Assembly: GCA_052143535.1 (NCBI GenBank)
Contig: JBKQSS010000061.1
Location: forward strand, 124,001 to 188,000
Source of the DNA: JADGRA01 sp052143535
GTDB taxonomy: Bacteria > Myxococcota > Myxococcia > Myxococcales > Myxococcaceae
Direction: 5' to 3'
Length of the DNA: 64,000 nucleotides
Shown here: in pieces, positions 22,310 to 31,517 of the stretch
Position numbering within the stretch: the stretch's first letter is position 1
How the letters are laid out: each line of letters begins with the position of its first letter
Notes under the pieces: model-generated
What the model was told of the DNA's origin: nothing
The model's database searches: none
Seen by the model: the letters and a program-made list of their open reading frames with translations, nothing else
Position numbers and translations under genes: made by a program

Positions 22310-24439
22310 ATGCGCCTTTTGATTCCTGTTGCCGCCCTTTTCCTCGTTGCTGGTACCGCCCAAGCGGACGAGGGCATGTGGACATTCGACAACTTCCCAA
22401 GCGCCACGGTCAAAGAGCGCTACGGTTTCGCTCCCGACAAGGCGTGGCTCGACCACGTTCAGAAGTCTGCAGTCCGGCTGGCAGGCGGTTGCTCAGCCAG
22501 TTTCGTCTCGCCCGATGGCCTGGTAATGACCAACCATCATTGCGCCCATCGCTGCATCGAGGAGCTGTCCACCGGGAAAAAGAACTTCATCGCGGAAGGG
22601 TTTTACGCCCGTACTCCTGCCGAGGAGCGGAAATGCCCCGCCATGGAGGTGAACCAGCTGCTTGAGATTACTGACGTAACTCAGCGCATACAAAGCGCGA
22701 CCGCCGGCAAAAGCGGCGCAGATTTCTCCAAGGCCGAGCGGCAAGCCATGAGCGAGGTCGAGAAGTCGTGCGCCACCAGCAGCAAGCTTCGGTGCGACGT
22801 CGTCACCCTGTATGCCGGAGGAAAGTACGACCTCTACCGTTACCGGCGCTTTCAGGACGTCCGCTTGGTCTTCGCGCCTGAGTTCGAAGTGGCCTTCTTC
22901 GGAGGCGATCCGGATAATTTTGAATTCCCTCGCTACGACTTGGACGTGTCGTTCGTGCGTGTCTACGACGACGGGAAACCGGTGAAGCTGGACGAGTGGC
23001 TGCGCTGGAGTGCAGCGGGCGCCAAAGAGGGCGACCTGGTCTTCGTGGCGGGTAACCCCGGGAGAACCGATCGCCTCTTCACCGTCGCGCAGCTTGAGTT
23101 TATCCGGGACGTTTCGCAGCCGATGGCTCAGATTTATTTCTCCGAGGAGCGAGGGATTCTGGAGGAGTTTTCAACTAAGGGTCCCGAGCAGAAGCGAGTC
23201 AGTCAGTCTGACATTTTTGGCGTCGAGAACAGCCTCAAGGCGTGGAAGGGCCGGCAGGCAACTTTGGTCGACCAGGGCTTCATGGAAGGCAAGCGCGCCG
23301 CTGAAGCGGTTTTCAAAGCCAAGCTCGGCGCTGACCCGAAGCTCCGCGACACGGCCGGCGCCTTTGAGGCCATCGCCAAGGCCGAAACGGCTTACCGGAG
23401 CTTCTATGTCCGAGCCATGTTGCTTGAGGGGGCACCGGCCCTAACTCGGGTGGTTGGAACGCCCTTAGGCTTTCGTGGGGAGCTGTTCGCAAACGCCCGG
23501 ATTCTCGTTCGCTTGGCAGCCGAGGCTGCCAAGCCCAACGGAGAGCGCCTACGCGAGTTCACCGACGCGCGCCAACCGGCCGTCGAGGCCCGGTTGGCCA
23601 GCACCGCGCCAATTCACACAGACCTAGAAATTGAGCTCTTGACGTTCTCGCTCACCAAGTTGCGCGAGTGGCTCGGTCCCGATGATGCGCTGGTCAAGAA
23701 AGTGTTCGGGCTCAAGTCGCCTCGCCAGCTCGCGACCGAGGTCATCAAGGGAACAAAGCTCGGCGAGGCGAAGGTCCGCCTCGCGCTGAAGGCGGGGGGC
23801 GCTGCCGCTCTCGCCGCGAGCAAGGACCCGATGATTGAGCTAGCTCGCCTGGTCGATCCCGATGCACGTGCGATGCGGCTTCGTTTTGAGCAGGATGTGG
23901 ACTCCGTCGTGACCCAAGAATCCGCCAAGCTGGCGCGCGCTCGCTTCGCCTTCAGCGGGACGAGCGCGTACCCCGATGCAACCTTCAGCCCACGGCTCTC
24001 CTTCGGAACCATTAAAGGGTGGACTGAGACTGACAGCCTGGGAGGAAAGCGTGCAGTCCCTGCCTTTACGCATTTTTCAGGGGCCTATCAGCGGGCAACC
24101 GGGGCCTTCCCGTTTGAATTGCCGAAGTCCTGGCTCACGGCGCGTCCTCGGCTGGACTTGGAGACGCCATTCGACCAGGTCTCTGACAACGACATCATCG
24201 GCGGGAACTCGGGGTCGCCCATCATCAACCAGAAGGCAGAGGTCGTCGGTCTCATCTTCGACGGAAACATCCCCTCGCTGGGCGGAGACTACGTCTTCGA
24301 CGATGCGAACAACCGGGCGGTCAGCGTCCATTCGAGCGCGCTTCTGCAGGCACTTGATCGCATCTACGGAGCCAAGCGCGTCTTGAACGAAATTGCTCCC
24401 AGCGGAGCGCCAGCGGCACCGGGTGCCGGGACCCGGTAA
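22310..24439 (+). CDS. S46-family dipeptidyl-peptidase
   Basis: A 709-residue exported serine peptidase that removes dipeptides from the N-terminus of peptides (DPP7/DPP11 type). The signal peptide is MRLLIPVAALFLVAGTAQA. The chymotrypsin-like catalytic site is visible: SASFVSPDGLVMTNHHCAH supplies the His, and GGNSGSPI near residue 630 supplies the nucleophilic Ser. The S1-site residue that separates DPP7 from DPP11 cannot be assigned by eye. A helical domain typical of S46 enzymes lies between. ATG 22310 is chosen because it begins the signal peptide; an in-frame start 23 codons earlier has none. A role in nutrition from extracellular protein fits a predatory or scavenging lifestyle. Confidence 0.9.
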   Translation: MRLLIPVAALFLVAGTAQADEGMWTFDNFPSATVKERYGFAPDKAWLDHVQKSAVRLAGGCSASFVSPDGLVMTNHHCAHRCIEELSTGKKNFIAEGFYARTPAEERKCPAMEVNQLLEITDVTQRIQSATAGKSGADFSKAERQAMSEVEKSCATSSKLRCDVVTLYAGGKYDLYRYRRFQDVRLVFAPEFEVAFFGGDPDNFEFPRYDLDVSFVRVYDDGKPVKLDEWLRWSAAGAKEGDLVFVAGNPGRTDRLFTVAQLEFIRDVSQPMAQIYFSEERGILEEFSTKGPEQKRVSQSDIFGVENSLKAWKGRQATLVDQGFMEGKRAAEAVFKAKLGADPKLRDTAGAFEAIAKAETAYRSFYVRAMLLEGAPALTRVVGTPLGFRGELFANARILVRLAAEAAKPNGERLREFTDARQPAVEARLASTAPIHTDLEIELLTFSLTKLREWLGPDDALVKKVFGLKSPRQLATEVIKGTKLGEAKVRLALKAGGAAALAASKDPMIELARLVDPDARAMRLRFEQDVDSVVTQESAKLARARFAFSGTSAYPDATFSPRLSFGTIKGWTETDSLGGKRAVPAFTHFSGAYQRATGAFPFELPKSWLTARPRLDLETPFDQVSDNDIIGGNSGSPIINQKAEVVGLIFDGNIPSLGGDYVFDDANNRAVSVHSSALLQALDRIYGAKRVLNEIAPSGAPAAPGAGTR

Positions 24440-24581
24440 AGCGGGCGGCGCCGCGTCACTTTAACCCCTCCGTCCGCGGGTTCCGCGCGCCGGCGCAGGA
24501 CGTCAAGGGCGGGGGTTGGGCGCTTCTTCGTGAGGGCATCTGTCCGCAAGCATCCGCGGAGAGACGCATCCTGCGGAATGC

Positions 24582-24611
24582 CAGCAGTGCTTGCGTCGGG
24601 AGCCACTGCTG
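24582..24611 (-). terminator. Hairpin at the guaA 3' end
   Basis: CAGCAGTG (24582-24589) pairs perfectly with CACTGCTG (24604-24611) across a 14-base loop, ending two bases beyond the guaA stop. No T-run follows on either strand, so it is a weak terminator or a 3'-end-protecting hairpin. The rest of 24440-24581, between the convergent S46 and guaA genes, holds nothing else that I recognise apart from a smaller TCCGCA/TGCGGA pair at 24543-24577. Confidence 0.35.
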
Positions 24612-24612
24612 A

Positions 24613-26265
24613 CTATTCCCACTCGATGGTCGCAGGCGGCTTGCTCGAGATGTCGTAGACCACGCGGTTGATGCCGCGCACCTCATTGGTGATGCGAGCG
24701 GACATTCGTCCCAGCAAGTCGTGGGGCAGACGGGCCCAGTCCGCAGTCATGCCGTCGACGGAATTGACTGCGCGAATGACACAGGTCGACTCGTACGTTC
24801 GTTCATCCCCCGCCACCCCCACACTCTGAATCGGCAGGAGGACGGCGAAGGCCTGCCAGACGCTGTCATAGAGGCCTGCGGCGCGGACTTCTTCCTGGAC
24901 GATGAGGTCCGCTCGACGGACCAGCTCCAACCGTGGCTCGGTAATGGCGCCAAGCACGCGCACCGCGAGCCCAGGTCCTGGGAATGGTTGGCGGCGGACC
25001 ATCGGTTCGGGAAGACCGAGCTCACGTCCCAGTTCGCGGACCTCGTCCTTGAAAAGCTCTCGCAGCGGCTCGACCAGCTTCAGCTTCATGACTTCGGGGA
25101 GCCCACCGACGTTGTGGTGGCTTTTGATGGTTGCCGACGGCCCCTTGGTGGAGACCGATTCGATGACATCCGGATAAAGCGTACCCTGGGCGAGGAAATC
25201 CGCGTCCCGCAGCTCATGAGCCGCTTCTTCGAATACGGCGATGAATTCCCGGCCGATGATTTTTCGTTTCTTCTCCGGGTCTGTCACCCCGGCCAGCGCG
25301 TCGAGGAAGCGTTTTCTTGCGTCGACGGTGCGCAGTGGGACATGGAAGTAGCCCCGAAAGAGCGCCTCGACTTGCTCACGCTCCCCTGCACGGAGGAGCC
25401 CGTTGTCGACGAAAATGCAGGTCAGTCGGTCCCCAATGGCACGGTGGATAAGGAGTGCAGCGACCGAGCTATCCACCCCGCCTGATAGACCGCAGATGAC
25501 CTTGCCCGTTGAGCCGACTTTCTGTCGAATTGCGCCGACAGCCTCCTCGGCGAAGCCCTTCATGGTCCAAGTACCGGAGAGCTTGCAGACACCGAAGAGA
25601 AAGGCGCGAAGGATCTCCTTGCCGCGCGGCGTGTGCACGACCTCGGGGTGAAATTGGATGCCGTAAATCGGGCGCTCGGAGTGCGCAGCCGCAGCAAAGG
25701 GCGCATTCGAGGTCCGGGCGATGGGAACAAAACCGGGCGGCAGTGCTTCCACCCGGTCCCCGTGGCTCATCCAGACATCGAGTTTCTCGCCGGAAGTGAA
25801 GGGTGCCAGCGGACCGCGGGGAGCCAGGACTTCGACCTGAGCAGGGCCGTACTCGCGATGCGCGGCGGCATCGACCTTGCCCCCCAGGAGCTTCGCCATG
25901 AGCTGAAGCCCATAGCAGATACCAAGCACTGGGATTCCAAGATCGAAGACGCCCGTGTCGCAAACGGGGCTTCCGGTCGCTTCCACCGACATGGGTCCGC
26001 CGGAGAGGACAATCCCGCGCGGTGCAAAGGCGCGGACCTGAGCGATCGGCAAGTCGGGGCGATGAATCTCGCAGTAGACGCCAAGCTCTCGAACGCGGCG
26101 GGCGATGAGTTGCGTGTACTGGCTGCCGAAATCGAGGATGAGGACCTTCTCGTCATGGAGGTGGCCAGGGGTCCGCGTGCCCGCCGCGGCGGGCCCAGCC
26201 GTACTGCCGTTCGTCACCATTGCCCCACTGTCTCCCGGCCCCGCCGTCGGTTCTCGCCTTGCCAT
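24613..26265 (-). CDS. guaA: GMP synthase (glutamine-hydrolysing)
   Basis: Converts XMP to GMP with glutamine and ATP, the last step of guanine nucleotide synthesis. The N-terminal class-I glutamine amidotransferase domain begins with VLILDFGSQYTQLIARRVRE and has the nucleophilic Cys in GICYGLQLM and the His-Glu pair in QFHPEV. The ATP-pyrophosphatase P-loop is GLSGGVDSSVAA. The C-terminal dimerisation domain ends NRVVYDISSKPPATIEWE. At 550 residues it has an N-terminal extension of about 35 residues relative to E. coli GuaA. The AGAGGG just before ATG 26265 supports this long start; an internal ATG at 26220 is possible. It is downstream of guaB by 161 bp. Confidence 0.97.
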   Translation of the reverse strand: MARREPTAGPGDSGAMVTNGSTAGPAAAGTRTPGHLHDEKVLILDFGSQYTQLIARRVRELGVYCEIHRPDLPIAQVRAFAPRGIVLSGGPMSVEATGSPVCDTGVFDLGIPVLGICYGLQLMAKLLGGKVDAAAHREYGPAQVEVLAPRGPLAPFTSGEKLDVWMSHGDRVEALPPGFVPIARTSNAPFAAAAHSERPIYGIQFHPEVVHTPRGKEILRAFLFGVCKLSGTWTMKGFAEEAVGAIRQKVGSTGKVICGLSGGVDSSVAALLIHRAIGDRLTCIFVDNGLLRAGEREQVEALFRGYFHVPLRTVDARKRFLDALAGVTDPEKKRKIIGREFIAVFEEAAHELRDADFLAQGTLYPDVIESVSTKGPSATIKSHHNVGGLPEVMKLKLVEPLRELFKDEVRELGRELGLPEPMVRRQPFPGPGLAVRVLGAITEPRLELVRRADLIVQEEVRAAGLYDSVWQAFAVLLPIQSVGVAGDERTYESTCVIRAVNSVDGMTADWARLPHDLLGRMSARITNEVRGINRVVYDISSKPPATIEWE

Positions 26266-26426
26266 CGCCCTCTCTTAATACGACCGGTCTGACTTCGCGG
26301 GGCCCGACCGGTGCGAGCAAGAGCGGCCCGCCGAACTTGCGCTCGAGGCCCGGGCGCGCTCGTCGACGACCGCTTTGGGGGCGGCGTGTCGAAGCATGGG
26401 GGGCCGTCGGCTGGGCGCTGACCGGG

Positions 26427-27887
26427 TTACTCCAGACGGTAATTCGGTGCTTCCTCCGTAATGATGACGTCGTGCACGTGGCTTTCGCGGAGGCCCGATG
26501 GGGTGATGCGGACGAAGTGAGCTTTGTGCCGGAGCTCATCAATGGTCCGGCAGCCGACGTACCCCATGCCACTGCGGAGCCCGCCGAGCATCTGGTGGAC
26601 GTTCATCGCGAGCGAGCCCTTGTAGGGCACTCGTCCCTCGATGCCCTCCGGGACGAGCTTTCTCTCCTCGTCCACATCGCTCTGGAAATAGCGGTCCTTC
26701 GCACCCTGCTTCATCGCGCCGAGCGAACCCATCCCGCGGTAATGCTTGTAGGAGCGGCCCTGGTAGAGAATCACCTCACCCGGCGCTTCCTCGGTGCCAG
26801 CGAACAGCGACCCAATCATGACCGAGCTGGCTCCGGCCGCCAGCGCCTTCACCACGTCCCCGGAGTACTTGATGCCGCCGTCGGAAATGACGGGGACGTC
26901 GAAGGCGTCGGCCGCCCGGGCGCAGTCATCGACTGCCGTTAGCTGGGGCACACCGACGCCGGCGACCACCCGGGTGGTGCAGATGCTTCCTGGGCCGATT
27001 CCTACTTTCACCGCATCCACGCCGGCCTCAATCAATGCGCGGGTGCCATCCGCGGTAGCGACATTGCCGGCGATGAGCTCAAACCCGGTGGCCGATTTGC
27101 GGGTGTCACGAACCGCATCCAAGACGCTCCGAGAGTGGCCATGAGCGGTGTCCACGACGATGACATCGCATCCGGCGCGCAACAGGGCCTCGACTCGGGC
27201 CTCTCGGTCCGGTCCGACGCCTACGGCCGCCCCGCACAGCAGCCGACCCTTGGCGTCCTTCGCGGCGTTGGGGAAGGCCCTCGTCTTCTCGATGTCCTTG
27301 ATGGTCATCAATCCGCGGAGTTCCCCCTGGTCGTCGATGAGCAAAAGCTTCTCAATCCGGTTCTGATGCAACAGCTCCATCGCGGCGCGCTTGCTCACGC
27401 CCTCTGGCGCGGTGATGAGCTTTCGCGTCATCACGTCTTCGACTTTCCGGTCGAGGTTTTGCTCGAATCGCACGTCGCGGCTCGTCACAATGCCAAGCAA
27501 TTTCCGGGCTTTGACCACTGGGATGCCAGAGATGCCGTGGCGACGCATCAGCTCAGTGGCAACGTGCAGGGGGACGCCCGGCTCGACGGTGACCGGGTCC
27601 GCCACCATGCCGCTCGAGAACCGCTTAACCCGGGCCACCTGGGCGGCCTGCCGCTCAGGAGGCATGTTCTTGTGGATGACGCCCAGGGCGCCTTGCTGCG
27701 CCATGGCAATGGCGGTGTCGGCCTCGGTAACCGTGTCCATGGCGGCCGACAGCAACGGCACATTGAGCCGGATGTTTCGGGTGAGCCGGGTGGAGAGCTC
27801 GACGTCTTTGGGGAGGACGGCACTCTCCGCCGGCAGGAGCAGCACGTCGTCGAACGTGAGCGCGAGACGCAGCGGGTCGTTCAGCAT
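26427..27887 (-). CDS. guaB: IMP dehydrogenase
   Basis: Oxidises IMP to XMP with NAD+, the committed step to guanine nucleotides. The 486 residues contain the barrel start LTFDDVLLLPAESAVLPKDV, a CBS pair inserted around residues 95-210, the catalytic loop GPGSICTTRVVAGVGVPQ with the nucleophilic Cys, and a C-terminal flap with SLGAMKQG. ATG 27887 is preferred although its Shine-Dalgarno is weak. The 82-bp gap to the upstream dedA includes a GGGCCC-N7-GGGCCC repeat. Guanine nucleotide genes guaB-guaA follow in order on one strand. Confidence 0.97.
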   Translation of the reverse strand: MLNDPLRLALTFDDVLLLPAESAVLPKDVELSTRLTRNIRLNVPLLSAAMDTVTEADTAIAMAQQGALGVIHKNMPPERQAAQVARVKRFSSGMVADPVTVEPGVPLHVATELMRRHGISGIPVVKARKLLGIVTSRDVRFEQNLDRKVEDVMTRKLITAPEGVSKRAAMELLHQNRIEKLLLIDDQGELRGLMTIKDIEKTRAFPNAAKDAKGRLLCGAAVGVGPDREARVEALLRAGCDVIVVDTAHGHSRSVLDAVRDTRKSATGFELIAGNVATADGTRALIEAGVDAVKVGIGPGSICTTRVVAGVGVPQLTAVDDCARAADAFDVPVISDGGIKYSGDVVKALAAGASSVMIGSLFAGTEEAPGEVILYQGRSYKHYRGMGSLGAMKQGAKDRYFQSDVDEERKLVPEGIEGRVPYKGSLAMNVHQMLGGLRSGMGYVGCRTIDELRHKAHFVRITPSGLRESHVHDVIITEEAPNYRLE

Positions 27888-27969
27888 GGCGCTCTATACG
27901 CGGCCGGGCTGCCAAAAGCGAGCCGAGGGCCCTTCCAACGGGCCCCAGATGATCGCCAAGATATTGTTA

Positions 27970-28692
27970 TTACATGATTTTTCGTTTCGAGAACCGCTCC
28001 CGAGGCCGCCCCGCTCCCCCCAGGGTCCCGCGGCGTTCAGCCGGTCCGACGCGAGCGTCGGCCTCTGCCAGTGGCTTGCGCCGACCGTCGCGCCAGCGCC
28101 GCCAGCCGAGCCACACACAGACACTCACGACGATGACGATGGCGGTCGCGATTTGAAAGCGCTTGATGAGCTCGATGCCGCGTTGCAATTGCCGACCGAA
28201 GCGAAAACCGAGAAAGACGAATGCCGGCGCAGACGCCAATGCGGCCAATCCGTCGAAGCAGATGAAGCGCGCATAAGGCATTCCCGCCGAGCCGGCGGTG
28301 AAAAACGTGACGGCGCGGACACCGGGCATGAAGCGCGCGGCCATGACGATTTTCTCGCCGTGACGAGCGAAAAGCGCTTCCACCTTGGCCCGTCGTTCTG
28401 CCGTCAGCAGCCGGCGAAGCAGACGTCCGTGTTCGGCGCGAGCTCGGTTTCCGAGACGACGACCCGCCGCGTAAATGAGTGAGTCACCGGCTAGGATGCC
28501 GAGAAAGCCAGTCGCCACCATGAGGTAAAGGTGGTTGGCGGGCGACTGGAAGACGAGGTAGCCCCCGAGGATGAGTGAGACATCCTCTGGGAACGGAATC
28601 CCCATGCCGCAAGCGACGAGGATTCCGAAAATGGTCCCATAGGCTGGCCAGCCATGACTGCCTATGAGCAGCGCTTTGAGGAGATTTTCCAC
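27970..28692 (-). CDS. DedA-family membrane protein
   Basis: A 240-residue polytopic protein of the DedA/VTT (SNARE-associated) superfamily. Conserved parts include GIPFPEDVSLILGGYL, GDSLIYAAGRRLG, and the FMPGVRAVTFFTAGSAGMP segment, which holds the family R-x-x-PG-x-R-like motif. Some members flip lipids such as undecaprenyl phosphate or phosphatidylethanolamine; others support proton-motive force. Which role applies here is unknown. It starts with GTG. The C-terminal tail is unusually long and basic, ending RFSKRKIM. Confidence 0.85.
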   Translation of the reverse strand: MENLLKALLIGSHGWPAYGTIFGILVACGMGIPFPEDVSLILGGYLVFQSPANHLYLMVATGFLGILAGDSLIYAAGRRLGNRARAEHGRLLRRLLTAERRAKVEALFARHGEKIVMAARFMPGVRAVTFFTAGSAGMPYARFICFDGLAALASAPAFVFLGFRFGRQLQRGIELIKRFQIATAIVIVVSVCVWLGWRRWRDGRRKPLAEADARVGPAERRGTLGGAGRPRERFSKRKIM

Positions 28693-28745
28693 CGAAAACT
28701 CGACGGTGCGTACGCCAACGGCGTCGACACCCTACCACGCTCGCG

Positions 28746-29216
28746 TCACGCCCTGGGGAGCGAGCCGCGCGGCAGCAACGTCCGCAGAGACTCTCGGTTG
28801 TCAGCCAGCCGGGCCGAGAATTGGGCCACGATGGCCATCAGGAGCTTGAGGCAAGCCTGGGGCTTCTGGCCGAGAAGTCTCTGGAAATCCGAGCTTCTCA
28901 CCTCGACAGCACTCACCAACGTCAGCGCGACGGCGCTGCACATGCGCTGGCCCTGTTGAAGAAGGGCCAGCTCGCCGAGCGAGTCTCCAGGCCCGAGCTC
29001 TCCCACCGGAATCTCTTCCCCGTTGTTGCCTTTGACCGAAATAGAGACTTTGCCCTGGCCGATGATGAAGAGCGACTCGGCCACCATGTTCTCGACGAAG
29101 ATGGGCGCGCCGCGCGGGAACGTGCGGTCCGACGCGATGCCGGCGAGGATTTGCAGGCCAGTGTCAGTGAAGCCCTTCAACAGGGCAGACGCCTTGAGCG
29201 CATCGAGAGCCGCCAT
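28746..29216 (-). CDS. Single cNMP-binding-domain protein
   Basis: A 156-residue protein containing one cyclic-nucleotide-binding beta-roll: VENMVAESLFIIGQGKVSISVKGNNG ... VGELGPGDSLGELALLQQGQRMCSAVAL. The phosphate-binding cassette has GELAL and an Arg (QRMCSAVAL), so nucleotide binding is possible but not proven. There is no helix-turn-helix, so it is not a CRP-type regulator. It lies 49 bp downstream of the gamma-carbonic anhydrase gene and 53 bp upstream of dedA, on the same strand. Confidence 0.8.
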   Translation of the reverse strand: MAALDALKASALLKGFTDTGLQILAGIASDRTFPRGAPIFVENMVAESLFIIGQGKVSISVKGNNGEEIPVGELGPGDSLGELALLQQGQRMCSAVALTLVSAVEVRSSDFQRLLGQKPQACLKLLMAIVAQFSARLADNRESLRTLLPRGSLPRA

Positions 29217-29265
29217 CGGGCAGCTCTCTTACCACTCCCCTGCCCTTCGGATCGCGGGTCTTGGC

Positions 29266-29775
29266 TCACCCGCGATGCGCACGGGCGTTCAGCACGTACC
29301 CGGCGGCACTGGCCAGCAAGCCCTCCCGCTCCTGCGACGTCAGGGCACGCTTCACTTTTCCAGGGGCACCCATCACCATCGAGCCGGCCGGGACCATGGT
29401 GCCCGGGGTGAGGAGGGTTCCGGCTGCGACGAAGCTGTCGTCCTCAATCACGACTCCGTCCAGGATGACGGCGCCGATGCCCACCAGCACGCGGTTTCCC
29501 ACGGTGCAGCCATGCACCACCGCGCGGTGCCCTACTGTGACGTCATCGCCCAGGGTGCAAGCGAAGCGGTCCTTGTGGACGTGCAACATCGTCAGGTCCT
29601 GGATGTTGGTTCGGCGCCCGATCCGAATGTAGTTCACGTCTCCGCGAAGCACTGTATTGTACCAGACGGAAGAGTCCTCGCCGATTTCAACGTCGCCGAT
29701 GAGCTGAGCGCCCTCGGCGATGAAGACCGACGGATGCAATCGCGGGCTAACTCCCTGGAAGCTCCGGATGGCCAT
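29266..29775 (-). CDS. Gamma-carbonic anhydrase-like protein
   Basis: A 169-residue left-handed beta-helix protein of the gamma-class carbonic anhydrase/PaaY/YrdA family. Hexapeptide turns are visible throughout (for example IGDVEIGEDSSVW, VTVGHRAVVHGCTVGNRVLVGIGA). The three expected metal His ligands are found in LHVH and in VGHRAVVHG. Carbonic anhydrase activity in this subgroup is variable. ATG 29775 has GAAGGGAG upstream and lies inside the 3' end of miaB, overlapping it by 29 bp in another frame. Confidence 0.88.
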   Translation of the reverse strand: MAIRSFQGVSPRLHPSVFIAEGAQLIGDVEIGEDSSVWYNTVLRGDVNYIRIGRRTNIQDLTMLHVHKDRFACTLGDDVTVGHRAVVHGCTVGNRVLVGIGAVILDGVVIEDDSFVAAGTLLTPGTMVPAGSMVMGAPGKVKRALTSQEREGLLASAAGYVLNARAHRG

Positions 29776-31216
29776 GGTGCGACTCCCTTCTCCCGGCCTC
29801 TGCTGAGCGGCACTGCTCGGGGAAAATCGGCGGCAGGTCGACCACCTCCGCTTGGACGCCGGACAGTGAGCTCGGTGAGCTGCCAGTCACCTTGACGAGC
29901 ACCCGAGCACCGGCCGGAGCGTCTCCTTCGAAGCTCAGACTTCGGTTTTCGGGAGTGCGGCCGAACCGTCGATGGGGGTTTGAACGGGATGGCCCTTCAA
30001 CGAGGACCTCGACTCGCTTGCCGAGCTCCCCGGCGAGTATCCCTTGGGTGATGCGCCGCTGCAGACGCTGCAGTCGGTCGAGTCGCTCCACCTTGACGGC
30101 GTGAGGGACCTCTCCCCACTCGGCTTCTTTGAGACCGGCGGTGGTGCGAGGACGAGGGCTGAAGCAGAAGGAGAACTGGTTCTCGAAGCGCACCGCTTCG
30201 GTGAGTGCCAGGGTGGCCTGGAAGTCCTCCTCCGTCTCACCGGGGAAGCCAACGATGATGTCGGTGGTGACGGCGATGCCCGGCCTAGCGGCACGCAGAG
30301 CTTCAAGCTTGGAGAGGTACTGCTGCCCCGTGTAGTCCCGTCGCATGCGCTTGAGCACCGTCTCGCTGCCGCTCTGGACCGGGAGATGGAAATGGGGGGC
30401 GATGCGGGGCTCGATTCGAAACGCCTCGACAAGCTCTTCCGAAAGGTCGTGGGGATGGCTGGTGGTGAAGCGAACCCGCACCACGCCCGGCACCTGGGCC
30501 ACGCGCAGCAGGAGCTCCGCGAAAGGGATGCCCCCCCGGTAGCTGTTGACGTTTTGTCCAATGAGGGTGACTTCGCGGACGCCGACCTGCACCAGGCTGG
30601 CGATTTCCTTTAGGATTTCGGGGAAGGCACGGCTCACTTCCCGCCCGCGGGTGTGAGGCACGACGCAGAAGCTGCAGACGTTGTCGCAGCCCTTCATCGC
30701 GGTGACGAATTCGCTCACCTTACCTGCGGAGGAGCTCGGGTCGGCACGCGGGAAGACGTAGTCCTCGGACTCCACCCAAGCGGTTTCAGCGACTCGAACG
30801 CGGTCCACTTCGACGCGCCGGAGAATGTCAGGGAGCCGGACAATGGCATCCGGGCCGAAGACGAAGTCAAGGTAGGGCACCCGCTCCAACAGTTTCGCCT
30901 TCTCTTGCTGTGCGACGCAGCCGCCAACCCCAAGCAGGGCTCCGCGCTGAAGTTTCAGAGCCCGGTACCGACCGAGAGCCGACAGCATCTTGTCCTCGGC
31001 CTTTTCTCGGATGGCGCAGGTGTTGAGGATGATGAGGTCCGCGTCCTCGGCAGTGGCCGTCGGCCGATAACCCACTTGCGCCAAGGACTCCCCCATACGG
31101 AGCGAGTCGTTGACGTTCATTTGGCACCCGAAGGTGTGGAGGAAAAACCTCTTCACCTCTTGGGGTTTGGCCGACGCGGAGGAGGCCGAGGCGTTCCTTG
31201 GGGTTGAGTCGGGCAT
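29747..31216 (-). CDS. miaB: tRNA-2-methylthio-N6-isopentenyladenosine synthase
   Basis: Radical-SAM methylthiotransferase that adds a methylthio group to i6A37 of tRNAs. The UPF0004 domain has FGCQMNVNDS, NTCAIREKAEDK and GGCVAQQ, with three cluster-binding Cys. The radical-SAM core has MKGCDNVCSFCVVPHTRGRE with the CxxxCxxC motif. A C-terminal TRAM domain starts near RVEVLVEGPS. At 489 residues it is slightly longer than E. coli MiaB. A plausible promoter lies at 31247-31277. The 3' end overlaps the gamma-carbonic anhydrase start. Confidence 0.96.
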   Translation of the reverse strand: MPDSTPRNASASSASAKPQEVKRFFLHTFGCQMNVNDSLRMGESLAQVGYRPTATAEDADLIILNTCAIREKAEDKMLSALGRYRALKLQRGALLGVGGCVAQQEKAKLLERVPYLDFVFGPDAIVRLPDILRRVEVDRVRVAETAWVESEDYVFPRADPSSSAGKVSEFVTAMKGCDNVCSFCVVPHTRGREVSRAFPEILKEIASLVQVGVREVTLIGQNVNSYRGGIPFAELLLRVAQVPGVVRVRFTTSHPHDLSEELVEAFRIEPRIAPHFHLPVQSGSETVLKRMRRDYTGQQYLSKLEALRAARPGIAVTTDIIVGFPGETEEDFQATLALTEAVRFENQFSFCFSPRPRTTAGLKEAEWGEVPHAVKVERLDRLQRLQRRITQGILAGELGKRVEVLVEGPSRSNPHRRFGRTPENRSLSFEGDAPAGARVLVKVTGSSPSSLSGVQAEVVDLPPIFPEQCRSAEAGRRESHHGHPELPGS

Positions 31217-31246
31217 CTGGTGTCAGGGCTGTTGGGCGCCGCTGAC

Positions 31247-31277
31247 TGTATAGCGTGTGGTTGGCGAGCGCCGTCAA
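31247..31277 (-). promoter_or_regulatory. Probable miaB promoter
   Basis: Read on the minus strand: TTGACG (31277-31272), 19-bp spacer, TATACA (31252-31247), with a predicted start of transcription about 24 bases before ATG 31216. The hexamers are five of six and four of six matches. The 19-bp spacing is longer than usual, which limits confidence. Confidence 0.4.
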
Positions 31278-31495
31278 CCTCGAGCTTCAACCTCGGTTGC
31301 ATGCCCGCCACGCCCCATCTTGCCGCTACAGAGGGGTCTTGAGCTCGCTAGAGGAGGTTGGGAGTCGCGGAATGCATACCCGCCGCCGCGGCCCCCGAGC
31401 TGGCGGGCCGGGCGACGCGGCGGCACGAGTTGGAGGGGTTTGGCACCACCCGTGGCCGGTGGAAGGACCCCAGAGCCCAGGAAAAGTTGGGGCTA

Positions 31496-31512
31496 GCCAC
31501 CTCGGAGGTGGC
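31496..31512 (-). terminator. Short hairpin after the polytopic membrane protein gene
   Basis: GCCACCT (31496-31502) and AGGTGGC (31506-31512) form a seven-base-pair stem with a three-base loop, just past the stop of the 31518-32981 gene. On the minus strand AACTTTTCC follows about ten bases later, which is a weak U-rich tail. The 301-bp interval 31217-31517 otherwise holds the miaB promoter and no other gene that I can support. Confidence 0.35.
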
Positions 31513-31517
31513 CGGCG

